From: Welwitschia mirabilis
Taxonomy: Eukaryota; Gnetophyta; Gnetopsida; Welwitschiales
Length of the DNA stretch: 64,000 nt
Assembly (NCBI GenBank): GCA_051453625.1
Contig: JBOZIK010000001.1
Span: 225,648,121-225,712,120, forward strand
Direction of reading: 5' to 3'
The notes under the pieces were generated by a model. It was not told the DNA's origin. It did not search any database and saw only the letters and a program-made list of their open reading frames with translations. Both the position numbers and the translations under genes were made by a program. Within the stretch, counting starts at the first letter, position 1; the number at the start of each line of letters is the position of its first letter. Positions 26,430 through 39,025 of this stretch are shown here, one piece after another.

Positions 26430-26942
26430 TGTAACATTTCCAAATTTTTTTATAAAACTTAAAGCAAAAAAGGTTTAACAATAAATGGATATATCATTTT
26501 AAAACGAATGAAAAATGAATAATAATTGTACATTTATTACAATAAGACAAAAATATGGAAGATCAAAGAACATGCAATACTCATCTTTATTTCATAATAT
26601 TCAAAAATAAACTTAAGACTTAATTAATGAAAAATACAAGGTCTTTAGCATAGTGGTTCAATGAGGTCATACTACCTTTAAGTTCTAGTCTATGAAATTA
26701 TAAAGGGGATCAGGCTATCTTATCAGGGACTTAATATGTCCCTATGAAAATTACATGCTTTCCTTTTACTTTTTCAAACATCTCATTTAATCATGACTAA
26801 ATGATGTGATCTTTTAACATAGTTATTCCATAAGGGTTGTACCCCTTGAATAATTACTATAATGTTTACTATTTTATTTAACAGCTAATAAAAATAGTGT
26901 AATAGATGATAGTTCCTAAAAAAGGATTTTAGGATCATTACA
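26430..26942 (-). repeat. Putative 3' LTR of element C
   Basis: On the minus strand it starts TGTAATGATCC at 26942 and ends AAATGTTACA at 26430, so it has the TG...CA ends of an LTR. It aligns by eye with 30682-31010 over at least 300 bases. A tRNA-like or SINE-like segment sits inside it at 26638-26760. Confidence 0.55.
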
Positions 26943-28599
26943 AGCTCCTCCTCTTAAACTTGTTGTTCATCCTTGAGATACTATTCTTTTATAGGATCAA
27001 TATGTTAAAGGATTTGTTTAGCACTAAATTATACATCCTTATCATGTTCTACTACATTAATCAAGATCTCATTAATTCATTTACAAATAAACCTTAATAA
27101 TTATATTTCATATATTGTTCATTTTTCCAACTATATTAATTATAGTGAGATCATTCAATTAATATTTCTCTTATTGTTTTCCCTCTTAATTTATTTTCTT
27201 TGGACTCCTTAATAATAATCTATTTAATTATAATTGTGAGGTTAGATCTTACCAAAAGTTTCTTTCAATAAATAATAAAATCATAAATTTTCCTAAATAG
27301 TATGATTTAATAAGATTAACATAAAATATTAGATTAACATGATACCATTATTCTAGAAGATTAAGTGTATAAACCAAATTAAGTGATTATTGGAGGTTTT
27401 TGTTTTACCTCCATTTCATATTTGGTCTTTCTGTATGATTCCTACAGAGACTAAGGTTCTAAAGGTAAAGAAGATATCTCAGTTAAGGTGGAAAAGTGCT
27501 AATAAAATCATTAGCAAGTTCTTTTGGATTTCACAAAGTTTGAAATTTTATTAGATTTTGAAATTCTTCCTAGTATGACTCAATAGTTTTTATTCCTAAT
27601 CTTAAGCACTTAAACTAAATCCTTTTATTCTTAAAAAAGTAATCATGAATGAAATATTTTTTGAATTTCTTTATAAATTTTATTCACTCATCCTAATCAT
27701 TTCTCATTATGCTTAGGCAACTCTAATAAACTATAGCATCTTCTATAAAGAACATGATCACATATTAACTATGTAAATTGTTCTCAACATTATTCAGCAT
27801 AAAATGGTTTTTGATATAGTGTAATCATTCTAATGCTTCTTTACAAGACTCCAGAGTTCTAGTATACATGCGAATATGAACCTTCTTCACATATTCCTAC
27901 ATGCTTTGATCTTCCATGATGTTGTCTTTAGTATTTGGAGGCAAGTTATGAATATGTTACTACTATACTCCACTATACACTTCCTCTCACACTTGATGTT
28001 TAGAGGATTGATAAGATTTATTTTCCAAACCTTGTATCTTTTCATTTTGAACTTGGAAGTATTATTAAACTTATGATAGGATTTATCTAATTAGATGCTC
28101 TCATGATTGTCCCTCGAGAGCTCTAATGATAGAGTCTAGTTTATAATTTTTGATATTCTATAAAGCCTTAATATTCACATAATTGATCTTGAATTATTAT
28201 TAAACATATTTAATTTTCTACTATAAAGCATTAGTGCAAGTATTCGTATGATCTTCCTTGGTTTGCTAATGTATCTGTTGTCAAGGGGCCATTTGAAATT
28301 CATTTTTATAAGTATTCTGCCTTCTCTAGGCTAAATAATTTAGTTATTTAAACAAGTTTTAAGAGCTAAAATTGTCTAACTACTTTTACATTTAGTAAAT
28401 GATTAATACTTTAAGTTTTATATGTTAAACATACATAACAAAAATTCATTAAATAGATTTAAGTTTTATTAATAAAATACTTATCTCATCTTTGTGCTTA
28501 CTATTGATGGATCCCACAAAGATTATAAATATCATAATGTTTATCAAATGATAGTAGTATGAAGTTACAATAAAATTGTAATTGGTTATTTGACTCAAG

Positions 28600-30400
28600 A
28601 AATTAATTATGTTTACTTTACATTTCTCTGTGATTCTTTTGGGATTATTATATTAGTAGTGTAGTGTCATCTTATAATTATGGATGATTGTTTGGTTTCT
28701 TAAACTACTTATGTTAACTTTGCATTATTTGATGAGCATGTATGTTTACTATATCAATAATGTGAAGCCCCTCATAATTCTGATTTACTATTTAGTCTTA
28801 TAAATTACTTATGTTAACTTCAAACCATTTAATGATCATGTAGAGCTTCTATGTTAGTATTGTAACATTTCACTATAATTTTGGTTGAGTATTTAGCCTC
28901 ATGAGCTACTTAGGTTAGTACTATATCATTCTAGAACTATTTCGAGGTGTCATGTTAGTAGTGTAACATCCTCTTATAATTCTACTTTAAGTATTTAGAC
29001 TCCTTGGATACTTAGCTTAATACTACATCATTTTGGAATTGTTTTAAGATGTTATATCATCAATTTAATGCCTCCTTATAATTCTACTTGAGTATTTAGC
29101 CTCCTTGAATGCTCAGATTAGTAATACCTCATTTTACGATTCTTTTGAGATTCCACATTAATAGTGTAATACTATCTTATAATTTTCCTTGAGTATTTAA
29201 CTTCTCTAACTACTTAAGTCAACATTAGACATTAGGACTGTTTTGAGATGTCATGTTAGCAGCGTGATGCTCCCTTATAATTATATTGAGTATTTAGTTT
29301 ATTTAACTAGCTAGTTAGTGTTTTATCATTCTGAAACTATTTTGAAGTGTCATGCAAAAAGTGTAGTATTCCTTTATAATTCTACTTAAGTATTTATCCT
29401 TTTGGATTGCTTAGGTTATCATTACATCATTATGAGATTGTTTTGAGATGCCATGTAAGTAGATTAGTGTCACCTTATAATTTTGCTCAAGTATTTAGCC
29501 TTCTTGATGATTTAGACTAGTATTACCTAATTCTGGAACTATTTCAAGAAGCCATGTTAGCAGTGTGGAGTTTCCTTATAATTCTACTTAAGTATTTAAT
29601 GTGATTAACTTTTTAGGCTAGCCTTACATCGTTCTAGAACTATTTTGAGATTCCATGATAGTAATGTAACATCTTCTTAGAATTTTAGTTGACTGTCAGG
29701 TCTTTATAATTTCTTAGGTTATTATGAAATTATTTTTAAGGTGCTATATCAGTAGTATAGCTCCCCCTTATGATTTTAGTTGATGGTTAGGCCTTCATGA
29801 TTGCTTATATTAGTATGAAATCATTTTTAAGGTGTCATATTAGTAGTATGATGTTCTCTTACATTTTTAGTTCATTCTTTATCCTTGTAAACTACTTAGA
29901 TCATTACTACTTCATTATATGACCATTTTGGATTGCTTGGTCAATAGTGTTATGCCCCATAATGTTGTTGGTTTATTATATATTTTTAAAAGTTACTTAG
30001 GTAATCATTTCTCTAATATTTGACCATTTTGGATTGTCTAGTTAATAGTGTGGTGCTTCCTTATATTACTAGTTCATTCTTTAGCTTTAAAAATTGCATA
30101 GGCCACCACTTATTCATTGTGTAACCATTTTGAACTATCTAGTTAGTAGTGTGATGCTCCCTTAGATCTTTGGTTTAGCCTTTGATGTAATAGATTTCTA
30201 AGGTTATTCCTATTTCATAGTTTATCTATTTTAAGCTTCTTGATTAATAGTGTAATGTCTCCTTATGTTGTTAAGTAAATATTTTACTTTTTGGACTACT
30301 AATGTCAATACCATATCATTTTATGATAACTAAAGTCTTCTTGATTAGTAGTGCAACATCCCCTTATGTTGTTGATTCTATCATAGAGTTGCGGTGGGTT
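28600..30400. repeat. Satellite-like tandem array, about 18 degenerate units of ~100 bp
   Basis: The plus-strand phrase (T)TAGTAGTGTAATG..CC(C)CTTATAATT recurs regularly. Its CTTATAA-type core falls at about 28671, 28771, 28871, 28973, 29074, 29176, 29274, 29373, 29474, 29575, 29676, 29767, 29858, 29958, 30060, 30161, 30262 and 30363. Spacing is 98-102 bases apart from two intervals of 91. Other shared words in each unit are TTTTGAGATG(T/C)CAT, AGTATTTAGCCTCCTTG and ACTTAGGTTAGTA. Units are diverged and carry no long open frame. The array starts about 270 bases inside the primer-binding site of element C. Confidence 0.85.
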
Positions 30401-30667
30401 TCACTTGGCTTACTTTACTCTTTTCTTTACTTGTCAACATCACTATCTCTCTTCTAGTCAATTTTTTCACTTTTCTTCATGCTTTATAGAGGTAAGTTTC
30501 TTGTACTTTTTACTTCTTGTCCTTTGCATATTTCTTTTACATTTTTATATTATTTTATATGTTTATTTATTTTTTGTAACTTTGTTATAAGAAATTTGTA
30601 TATTACATTTGATGAAATTCTTCTTTTTAACCCAAAAAAAAAACCTTCATGGACCATGGGTCAATTT

Positions 30668-30679
30668 GCTCTAATACCA
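30668..30679 (-). other. Candidate primer-binding site of element C
   Basis: The minus strand reads TGGTATTAGAGC, one base from the initiator-tRNA-Met primer site TGGTATCAGAGC. It lies two bases inside the putative 5' LTR end at 30682, the correct place. Confidence 0.55.
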
Positions 30680-30681
30680 AT

Positions 30682-31010
30682 TATGACATTCCTAATTTCT
30701 TTTAATTTATATAGATTAAATCTAAAAAGATTTAATAGTAAATGGAAATATTGCTTTAAAAATAATGAAAACTAAAGAATAATCATACTTTTACTAAAAT
30801 AGACAAAAATGTGAAAGACAAAAGAAAATGTCATAATGTTCTAAAGAAAGACTCTGGATTCCATCAATGCTAAATGCAAGGTCTTTGGTACAGTAATCTG
30901 GCTAGGTCATACTGCCTTTAAGGTCTATTTTATGTGACTGATGGGGGACTATACTAGCTTGTCAAGGATCTAGTATACCCCTATGCAAATCATACAAAAG
31001 ACTTCTATCT
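30682..31010 (-). repeat. Putative 5' LTR of element C (recognisable part)
   Basis: It matches the 3' LTR from its inner end (TGACATTCC against TGTAACATTTCC) through shared words such as GACAAAAAT(A/G)TG, GGTCATACT and CCCTATG(A/C)AAA. Beyond about 31010 the match is lost, so the outer end is truncated or too diverged to see. Confidence 0.5.
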
Positions 31011-32817
31011 ATTAGTAGAAGGATTATTCATATAGGATTTAGTTGTTACCTACACTTTTTACAATAATGAAGATAGTTTTATATTACTTCATTAATTACA
31101 TTATGACTCAAAATTCTTGGGCATGTATTCTTATACCCTTTCAAGAATTTCATCTAAGTTAGAAGGATATTCTTCTTAGGTATCTACTAAATATTCTAGG
31201 AAATATTTCTCTATAAATGTTTTACATTTTAAATTCTTCATGTAACTTGAAAATACTAATGTAATAATATATCTCAAAGAATTAATAAATATACTTTTAT
31301 AGACTTAATATTTAAGGCCTTTAATTTACAAAGTATTTTTTCTAGATCCATACCAAGGTGATGAAAATTAAGTTAGATGTTAATCATCTTAGTTGACTAT
31401 TAGGACATTGATTAAATGGGGATCTCTTAGTTTCATGAGTGTCTACTTATCATTTGTTTTTTTCATTGCACATCCTTTATTTTTGACATTTTTGTGTTAG
31501 CCCTACTATTAATTATAGGCAGCAAATAGAACAAAGATTACAAGAGTGGTTTTAAACCACTTGAGAATCACTCATCAAAGGAGTATTAAGGATATTTTAT
31601 TAATCTTAAAGAGTTTATGTCTAGTTACTATGATGTATTTTTGGGAGATACGAATTTTTTTAGTTTAATTGTCTTTAAAACCTTAACAAATAATTTTTGA
31701 TCTTGTACTTACTATGTATTTTGGATTTTTTGAAGGTTAATATGAAAATACTATTTGGCATTTTAATGCCTCCCCTACCCACTCTATGTAAATAATTACA
31801 ATAATAGTTTTAAGTTTTTAATGTTAAATTTTCATATATGATCCTTATCATATCTATTCAAATTAGAATATTCACCTTAAAAGTTTACAATTTCATAGCT
31901 CATACTATATCACCTAGTTGAAATAATAAGATCTACACCTTTTACTTTAATCTTGCTCATAAATAACTAATACTGAAATCTTATGTCAAAAATGCTACTT
32001 AATGTTTTTTAAAAGAGAATTATATCTCAAAATTAATCTATCAAATGTAATTCAAATCTAAAGGTCTTCTAATCATAGTTCAAGTCATGGTTAAAAAAAT
32101 CACTATGAGAAGTCTTAACCTATAACTTGTTACTTAAACTATTTATTAATTATATAGTAAATTACAACATAATTCTCTAAATATAGTATATTTTATAAAT
32201 TTTATATTACTCTAATATATTTTATAATATACATTATTATTACTACTTTTGTTAGAAGCATAAAAAATAACGTTTGTTGTAGGACATGAAATATGTACTT
32301 AACACACCCTTGGTTATCCCTTACGTCATTAAGGTTTTACACCCTTACTTACTTTTTTCTTAATTTATTTGAATTTTTATTAGACATAATTATTTTGGTG
32401 ATTAGCTCAGGTTTATTTAACATTTGTAAATACAAGTTTTTACATTAAAAAGTTTTTCTTTTTATTTCATTATTTAAGGACATAGTGATGTTAGTATAGT
32501 TTCATGATAAGATAAAATATTTATGTTTGAAATGACTTTCCATTTTATTTTTGATAAACATCTCCTACTTGTCTTTACTATTTTCAAGTACAAAAGCAAA
32601 GAATGGTTTGTGTTCCAAGACTTAAACATTTTCTTATGGTTAAACAAATTAGCATCATATTTAATGGATTAAATGCTTAGCAACTAGGATTTTTCTTAGA
32701 CCTAGTAGTACTAGAGTTTTAACATGTTTAAGGTGGTAGACCTTAGTTGGGTTCTTCCTATGATAAAGATGATTCTTCATCATTTTCTAACTTTGTTTCC
32801 ACTTAATTATTTATTTC
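31011..32817. other. Anonymous AT-rich region
   Basis: Nothing recognisable was found. No open frame of useful length and no repeat stands out. Confidence 0.4.
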
Positions 32818-33070
32818 TTAAATTGAAGAAATGGTATTATTTGGTAAAGAATTATGTATCCTTTAGTTAATAAGTTTAATATGTATTATAATTTAATTTT
32901 TATTGTTGATATAAAACTAATAATTGTAAGAATCATTATGTTTTAAATAACACTTAACATAATTTTTCGAGTTGGAATAGGCATGACTATGTAATCCTTA
33001 ATAACCTTATCACTCTTTAGCCATTTTTACTACAGTTATTATAGAGTTAAAAATTGATAGTAATTCAAGT
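32818..33070 (+). repeat. Diverged copy of LTR family D (edge and partial LTR)
   Basis: The stretch AAATTGAAGAAATGGTATTATT...TTTAGTTAATAAGTTTAATATGTATTA resembles 34620-34710, which precedes the LTR start at 34738. Further on, GAGTTGGAATAGGCATGACTATG resembles AGAGTTGGAACAAGTATGATTAA inside that LTR. It looks like a third, older relic of the same family. Confidence 0.4.
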
Positions 33071-34722
33071 TTATACTAATGAATCAAATAACTTAATGAT
33101 TATGTTAGACATCCATTATTTTAAATATACTTTTTTATATTACTTAAATGAGTGATGATTGAAGATATATAAAATTCATTTGCTAATGAAGTGTATATTA
33201 TGTTTTTTCCTTAAAATTAGTAAGGATACTACATGAATTTTGTTAATGACATTATCATAACTAATTCATAGAACATTCAGTACAAGTACTATGATAAGTT
33301 ATCATGATAAGGTTAGGAAATATGTGGTTTAGATGTTAAGATTTTAAATAATAATGAAATGTAACTCACAATACAATATGTGAGCAATCATATGAATTGA
33401 TAAGTTTGATGTAGTAATATGCCAATATTTTAGTGCCTTAGGGTTTGTATTATGTTTTACTATTAGTTGTATAATTAAAACTATAGTTCACAAAAATTAT
33501 AATAATATGTTGGTAATTATATGAATGAATATCCAAGCCTCATTATTCTAATAATCCTAGGTACTTTGGCAAAATATGTAGGCTAATATTTAACTATAAC
33601 ATTTTAATTATATCATAACTATTTTTAAATGGTATTAAAAATATTATAATTACCAAAGTACTCATATAGAAATTGGTTTTATTAGGAACTAGTTTCATAT
33701 CTTGAGCTATCTTGTAAAATCATGCCTAGCATCACCCAGTCTTTAATAAAATGGAAAATAGCTATAAGTCTTATTCACTTGATAATCACGTATTTTTTAA
33801 TATTATTTCTTAGGATGTAAGATTCATATTCTGATTTAGAAAAGAAGATAACTGACCCTACTCACTATTTATGAGAAACATAATTTTAAGTTTTGCATCC
33901 ACTTTGATAAGAAATTAACTTAAGTATTTGAGTTTTAGAAAAAAATCATAATCAAAAGTTGATTTTTGCAATAGATATCTAATTTTGCATTTGTGTTTTA
34001 TAGCAAGACTATTGAAAGTGGTTATTATTAACATGAAGCCATTCATGAATGTCCTTATCCATAAAATGTAACTTGAGATTATTGGTAAAATGCATAAATA
34101 TAAAGCAAGGTCAAATCAAAATGAGATAGATGTACAATTGTAAATAGGATTTATGTAGAGTAGTATTATGAAATATTGCTATTTGCAAGAGAGCATATCC
34201 TCTTATCCAAATGTTACTTGGTATAGAAATGCTTGAGAACCTTTAATAGTTTAATTAAATTAACTCAAGTTGGCTTTAATATCATAATAATGTATAGAAG
34301 AAAAACATGGTTGACGAATTCCAAGAGTTAAACTAGGGCTTATAGCTAGAGGAGTCATCAACATATCAATTAGACTAAATGCCTAAGTTAGGCAATGCCA
34401 TATATTTTTTTCTCAAATTTGGTATTATTAAGGCTTTATTACTAGTAATATAGTAATGTCCTTGGTTGGAATCTCATATAGTAAAGAGTACTCACCATTA
34501 TATTTACATTATCTTTCCAATGAATTTTTTAAATTTTAAATTGGATATTGGTATCTCATATAGTAAAGAGAATTCACCATCATATTTAAATTGTCATTCC
34601 AATGAAGCTTTTATGTGTGAAATTGAAGAGATGTTATCTTTTAATGAACGATTATGTAACCTTTAGTTAATATATTTAATATGTATTAAAGTCTCATTAC
34701 TATTATTAATATTTATAATTAT

Positions 34723-35440
34723 AAAGAGGGGAGGAGATGTCAAATTTAAAACTTTTAATAACATTGCGTTGTCTTAGAAGTATAACCAACATGATCACCC
34801 AAATGAATAATTTAATTATGCTGAAGCCTCATAGTGTGTTAAGAAAAAAATCTAAAGAGTTAAATCCCTAACCTCCTAAATAGAGGGCAATTATCCTATA
34901 AGTTAGACTACCCTCCCAATTACTATAATTTTTTTAAAGGCTATGGAAAGGTAGGTTGGTTCTCATGGTACAAAATGATCATCGACATATGGACCTATGC
35001 ACATCAATGAAATACTATTAACATGGGAACTAAACTACAAATTTCTCTTACGGCAATGTGAAGGTTTGAATCTAAGATCCCCAGGTTTAGAATGTCTTGA
35101 CTTTACCATTGTAGTAAATTGGTTAAGACCTTCCATTAACTATAATTATAATTATAGCTATTTATAATAAGCCACAACTTTTTATTTTTGTCTAAAACAT
35201 ATTTATAAGAGAAATATGTAGATATTATTTTAATTAACATTTCAAAAATTTAGAGTTGGAACAAGTATGATTAACCTATTTCTAATATAATTATTACTAT
35301 CTTAAGAACGAATTTCAATGAAGAAAAAGAAAAAGAGGGAACTGGGGGAAACAAAAGTCTCATAACAAAATTCTATAAGTGATTTTGTCTTACATTCACA
35401 TTATTTCATATCATTGCAATACACTATAAAACCCTAGAAT
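34723..35440 (+). repeat. Polypurine tract and LTR-like segment, family D copy 1
   Basis: AAAGAGGGGAGGAGA (34723-34737) reads as a polypurine tract, immediately followed by TGTCAAATTTAAAAC at 34738 as an LTR start. AACATGATCACCCAAATGAATAATTTAATTATG within it aligns with the copy at 37476. CACTATAAAACCC at about 35425 is a reasonable TATA box for an LTR promoter. The outer end is uncertain. Confidence 0.5.
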
Positions 35441-37462
35441 ATCTAAATACTTGATACTAGTAAAACTAATGATATCTTTCAAAGAGAGAGCGTGTAAGCT
35501 ATTCTTTAAGTGTTTGTGTACTATGTTATTGGTTTTTATTTCTAGGGTCACGTTATTATTCTATGATCATTATATGAGTGACTTTTACTTTTTTTAAATT
35601 ACTTTTTTCTTTTATAATTAATACTACCCTTATGATAGGAACCATAGATTCTCCATTCTTATTTAGGAAAACTTTCATAACTTTCATAGAAGATAAAATC
35701 CATTAGGTCTGAGGTGTGAGTAAGGATTTACAAATTATAAAACGAAAAAAATATAAAGTGTACATAATAGATATTTAAAAAAATTAAAGGACAATATGGA
35801 AGTTGTTAAGGATATTAAAACTCTTAAACATGAAGACATGAATCAAGTAGATAGAAAAATATACTATTATTTAAATAGTTAAAGAAAAGATGAACAAAGT
35901 AAAAAGCTAAACCAAGGAAAAGATAAATAAAGAACATATTGTTGAATTAAGAAAAGTAGCTATTATTCATAGAAATATAAAATCATAGCATCAAAATTTA
36001 ATTTTTGACTAGCATCTTATTAAAATCTTGGTTTACACGTCAAACCAAAAATAAAAAGCAATAATTTGTAAAATTAACTGAAAAAGTTCACGAAATTAAA
36101 AACTAATACTAAAATAATTTTTTTCACTTCTTAATAATGCTTAACATATAAGTTGCTTTTATTTTTAACTTTTATGATATAATATTTTTTAATTCATGGT
36201 ATAGATTCATGAAAACTTAATCTAAGAATAATGCAAATAATACTAAAATATTCATAAGTGAATTCACATCACATATAATAAACAAAATCGAAAAGGTTTT
36301 TTTAATTTAAAAGTGTGTAGATTGGCTTGTGGCTTTATCAATGCTCTCAAGGCATACTTAATGCAAGATATAATGTTTTGGGTGTGAATAATAAGAAAGG
36401 CTTTATATATGAAGTGCTTCTAGTAGTAACCATTATGAAAGAAAAATAAGAGTTAACTTAATAAACCTTTAAAAAAATATTATTTTTAGTCAAAACCCAC
36501 ACAACGAAATTTCAACATAACAACCCTTCTCTTTAGTATTTTGATAAAGGTAACATGATAACATCATAGTTAAAGGTAGTGAAACACTAGATTCTTGTAA
36601 GACTTATAGTATCTATGGGAATTTTTGTTTTTACAATAAAATAATTCTTAAAGATGTTATCATTTTCACAAGACTTAGAGTTAAACATTAATATATGACG
36701 TCTATTGGTAGCTAGAAATATTAAATGATTACACTTTGTACTTCAATAGAAATGAAGATCTAAAATGTTCAATAAAGCTTAAAAGCTAAGAGAGTGTATT
36801 ATTAACCTTAAGAAAAAAGAAATAAATGTCTTGAACATTAATGAGATAAAAAGATGTATGTACTAATCATTGGCAATGGCTACTAATGTGACTTGGTTGG
36901 TAATTTTTTAAAAACATATTTTTGAATAGTAGATAAAAATCACAATACTTGAAATAATTTATTGGATATGGAAGAAATATCTAAATAGCTAGTAGGTACT
37001 AGGGGATGTTAATTCATCTTCCATTGAGGAGGCCAAGAGTTTAAACCTTTACATAACCTAATTAATATACTCTAATGGCCTAGGTGTAATTAAATCATCT
37101 ATTTAGGCACTTATGGTGGTTGTACTATTAGGTGAAAATATGATAATTAAAACTTTTAAGTTCAACATTCCCTCTAAATAAATAGTAGATGCCTTGAAGA
37201 TTAAGCATGAAGAAAAACTTTTAAAGTTTGATATATCCCCTAAATAGCTAATAGAGGCCTTAAATATATAGCGTAAATAAGTTCATCTTGATGAGGTATC
37301 ATTGTAATAATAATAATAATAACAAATAGATAGATAGAAGCTAAAGAATAAAAGGATCTAATTATTAAAGTAATAAATTCAAATGATTCAATATAGTGTA
37401 TCTAAACAATTCTCCATATCAAGAAAAATATAGAGGACCTATTTATAGTTAAAAACTCAGTT
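35441..37462. other. AT-rich region between two family D LTR-like segments
   Basis: If the two flanking segments are a pair of LTRs, this should be the internal region, but no primer site, gag or pol motif could be read. A 63-bp imperfect direct repeat (AAAACTTTTAAGTTC... and AAAACTTTTAAAGTT...) lies at about 37148-37275. Short ATA(A) microsatellite-like runs occur at about 37305-37340. Confidence 0.35.
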
Positions 37463-37975
37463 AAAAAAAAGGGGATGTTAAGTTTGCCATACATCTTCCT
37501 TAAGAGTATAGCTAGCATGATCACATAATTGAATATTTTAATTATACCCAAGGCCTTAGGGTATGCCAATTAAGTTGCATAAACAAATAATTTAATTATG
37601 TTGGAGTTCTCAAAATATACCAATTAAGTCATCCAAATACTTAAAAATAATAGCCTTCCAAATGGGCGACAAATGTCCCACTAATTAGAAAACCATCCTA
37701 TTGGTTAAACTTAGTCAAAGAAATTTTTTGATGTGAATCAATTCTAAACATTTATACTATTGTTATCAACTTTGTTTTAATTGTTACAATGTTACTAATT
37801 AAAAACCATTGAAATTGCTTTGCGTGAAATTCTAAAAATGTGAGGGAAAGAGGAAAAGGAGGGAACAAAAATCCAGTAATTTGTCATAAGCTTCTTCAAG
37901 ACTTTAGTGGCAAGGTCTACCCTGTAATGTTAAAAAACGAAAGGCATAATATTAAAAATTCAACATAAAAAATTC
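37463..37975 (+). repeat. Polypurine tract and LTR-like segment, family D copy 2
   Basis: AAAAAAAAGGGGA (37463-37475) followed by TGTTAAGTTTGCC at 37476 repeats the purine-tract-plus-TGT arrangement at 34738. Shared later words include AGCATGATCACATAATTGAATATTTTAATTAT and a purine-rich GAAAGAGGAAAAGGAGGGAAC. The LINE has inserted just to the right of it. Confidence 0.5.
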
Positions 37976-38011
37976 GTTAATCTTATCTAATACCACTACT
38001 ACATCAACAAG

Positions 38012-38023
38012 GTGACAGATCTG
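38012..38023. repeat. Left target-site duplication of the LINE
   Basis: GTGACAGATCTG here is repeated exactly at 43887-43898, directly after the poly(A) tail. A 12-bp perfect flanking repeat is the mark of target-primed reverse transcription. Confidence 0.92.
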
Positions 38024-38510
38024 TTTGATCGAGGCCTGTTCATTTACAAGTTTACCTCAAAGGAACGCATGCAGTATGTCTTAGATTCAGGGCTATGGCC
38101 GTTCGATAGCAGGCCACTAATCCTCAAACCCTGGTTTCTAAAGTCCCCACTGGAAGCAGACAAAATTTCGAAATTCCCGATATGGGTCAAGCTTCCATGC
38201 CTAAACCTGCATCTATGGTTCGAAAGAGTTCTGTCAAAAATCGCAAGCGTGATTGGAAGACCGATCTGCACGGATGTGGTCACGACCACTCAAACAAGGC
38301 TAGGGTTTGCTAGAATATTTATAGAGATTTCCCCTGAATTTGAGCTTTCGACAGCGATAATGTTGAAAGGGCCTGGAAGAGTAATCTTGGAATAAAAGGT
38401 CGAGTACAAGTAGACGCCGAGCAAATGCGCCCTTTATGTTTGTTTCGGGCATTCTTCGGAGGCATGTCCCAAGAAGAAAAAAGCGTAGCAGGTCTGGAAG
38501 CCTTTTCATA
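38024..38510 (+). pseudogene. LINE ORF1 fragment: DUF4283 domain and zinc knuckle
   Basis: ORF1 of plant L1 elements encodes an RNA-binding protein that packages the element RNA. The frame starts at the truncation point with FDRGLFIYKFTSKE and continues through the DUF4283 hallmarks RPLILKPW, FPIWVKLPCLNLHLW, LSKIASVIGRP and ARIFIEI. A TAA follows at 38393, with a further stop shortly after, and then the zinc-knuckle region at about 38424-38480, CALYVCFGHSSEACPKKKK. In the expected CX2CX4HX4C pattern the second Cys is Tyr (TGT to TAT), so metal binding would be lost. The first part of ORF1 is missing because of 5' truncation, and the conspicuous GTG at 38012 belongs to the target duplication, not to the element. 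Confidence 0.85.
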
Positions 38511-39025
38511 AAAATCCTAACTGCACGGTATCTTCAGTAGGGGAGGCCCCCCTCCTCTTGTGGATGCACCATCAGACGCTAACCATCTCCCCTTCCCTCC
38601 ACCCAAGCGACAACAAAGAAAAGGAAATGCTTAGCTTGGCTTTGACACTACTGAGTCCGATAAGGTAGGCCACCCTGCAACAAATGTAGAAATGTGATGG
38701 AGAAAGTTCTTTTCTGGTGCCTAACATCTCCGCAGAGAAGCTGAGAAGGTCCTACAATACTGACAGGAAATGCTTAGATGCCTGCAATGCGAATCATTGG
38801 TCCTCGGCCCTCAAACTCTCCTAGATTCTGGGTCTCCGCCTGAGGTCAGACCTTTCCTGTTTCTCCTGTTTAGCATAATTTTGATAGCAAAATCTGCATT
38901 AATTTAACTCCTTCAGAAAAAACCCCCACTCAGGAACCTGTAGAAAATTTCATTTGAGTCTCAAAATAGCATAAATCTAAACAAGGTAAAGGGAAAGGGA
39001 CCTCTGACCCTCTTATACCTGCATC

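Larger units (their letters stand above)
26430..31010 (-). mobile_element. Decayed LTR retrotransposon C with an internal satellite-like array
   Basis: Two related segments, 26430-26942 and 30682-31010, lie in the same orientation and fit as 3' and 5' LTRs of a minus-strand element. The primer-binding site is at 30668-30679 and a purine-rich stretch (AGAGGAGGAGCT on the minus strand) lies just right of 26942. About 3.7 kb separate them. The half next to the primer site is almost entirely a ~100-bp tandem array (28600-30400); the other half (26943-28590) should hold gag-pol remains, but I could not match it to a domain. Type (gypsy or copia) is therefore undecided. Confidence 0.55.

Noticed and set aside
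28600-30400. CRISPR-like array
   Set aside because: There are no short identical repeats with unique spacers; whole ~100-bp units are diverged copies of each other, and the context is a plant genome.
38044-38289. Minus-strand frames opposite LINE ORF1 and ORF2 (also 39349-39588, 40213-40560, 40715-40960)
   Set aside because: They are mirror frames of well-matched plus-strand LINE coding sequence.
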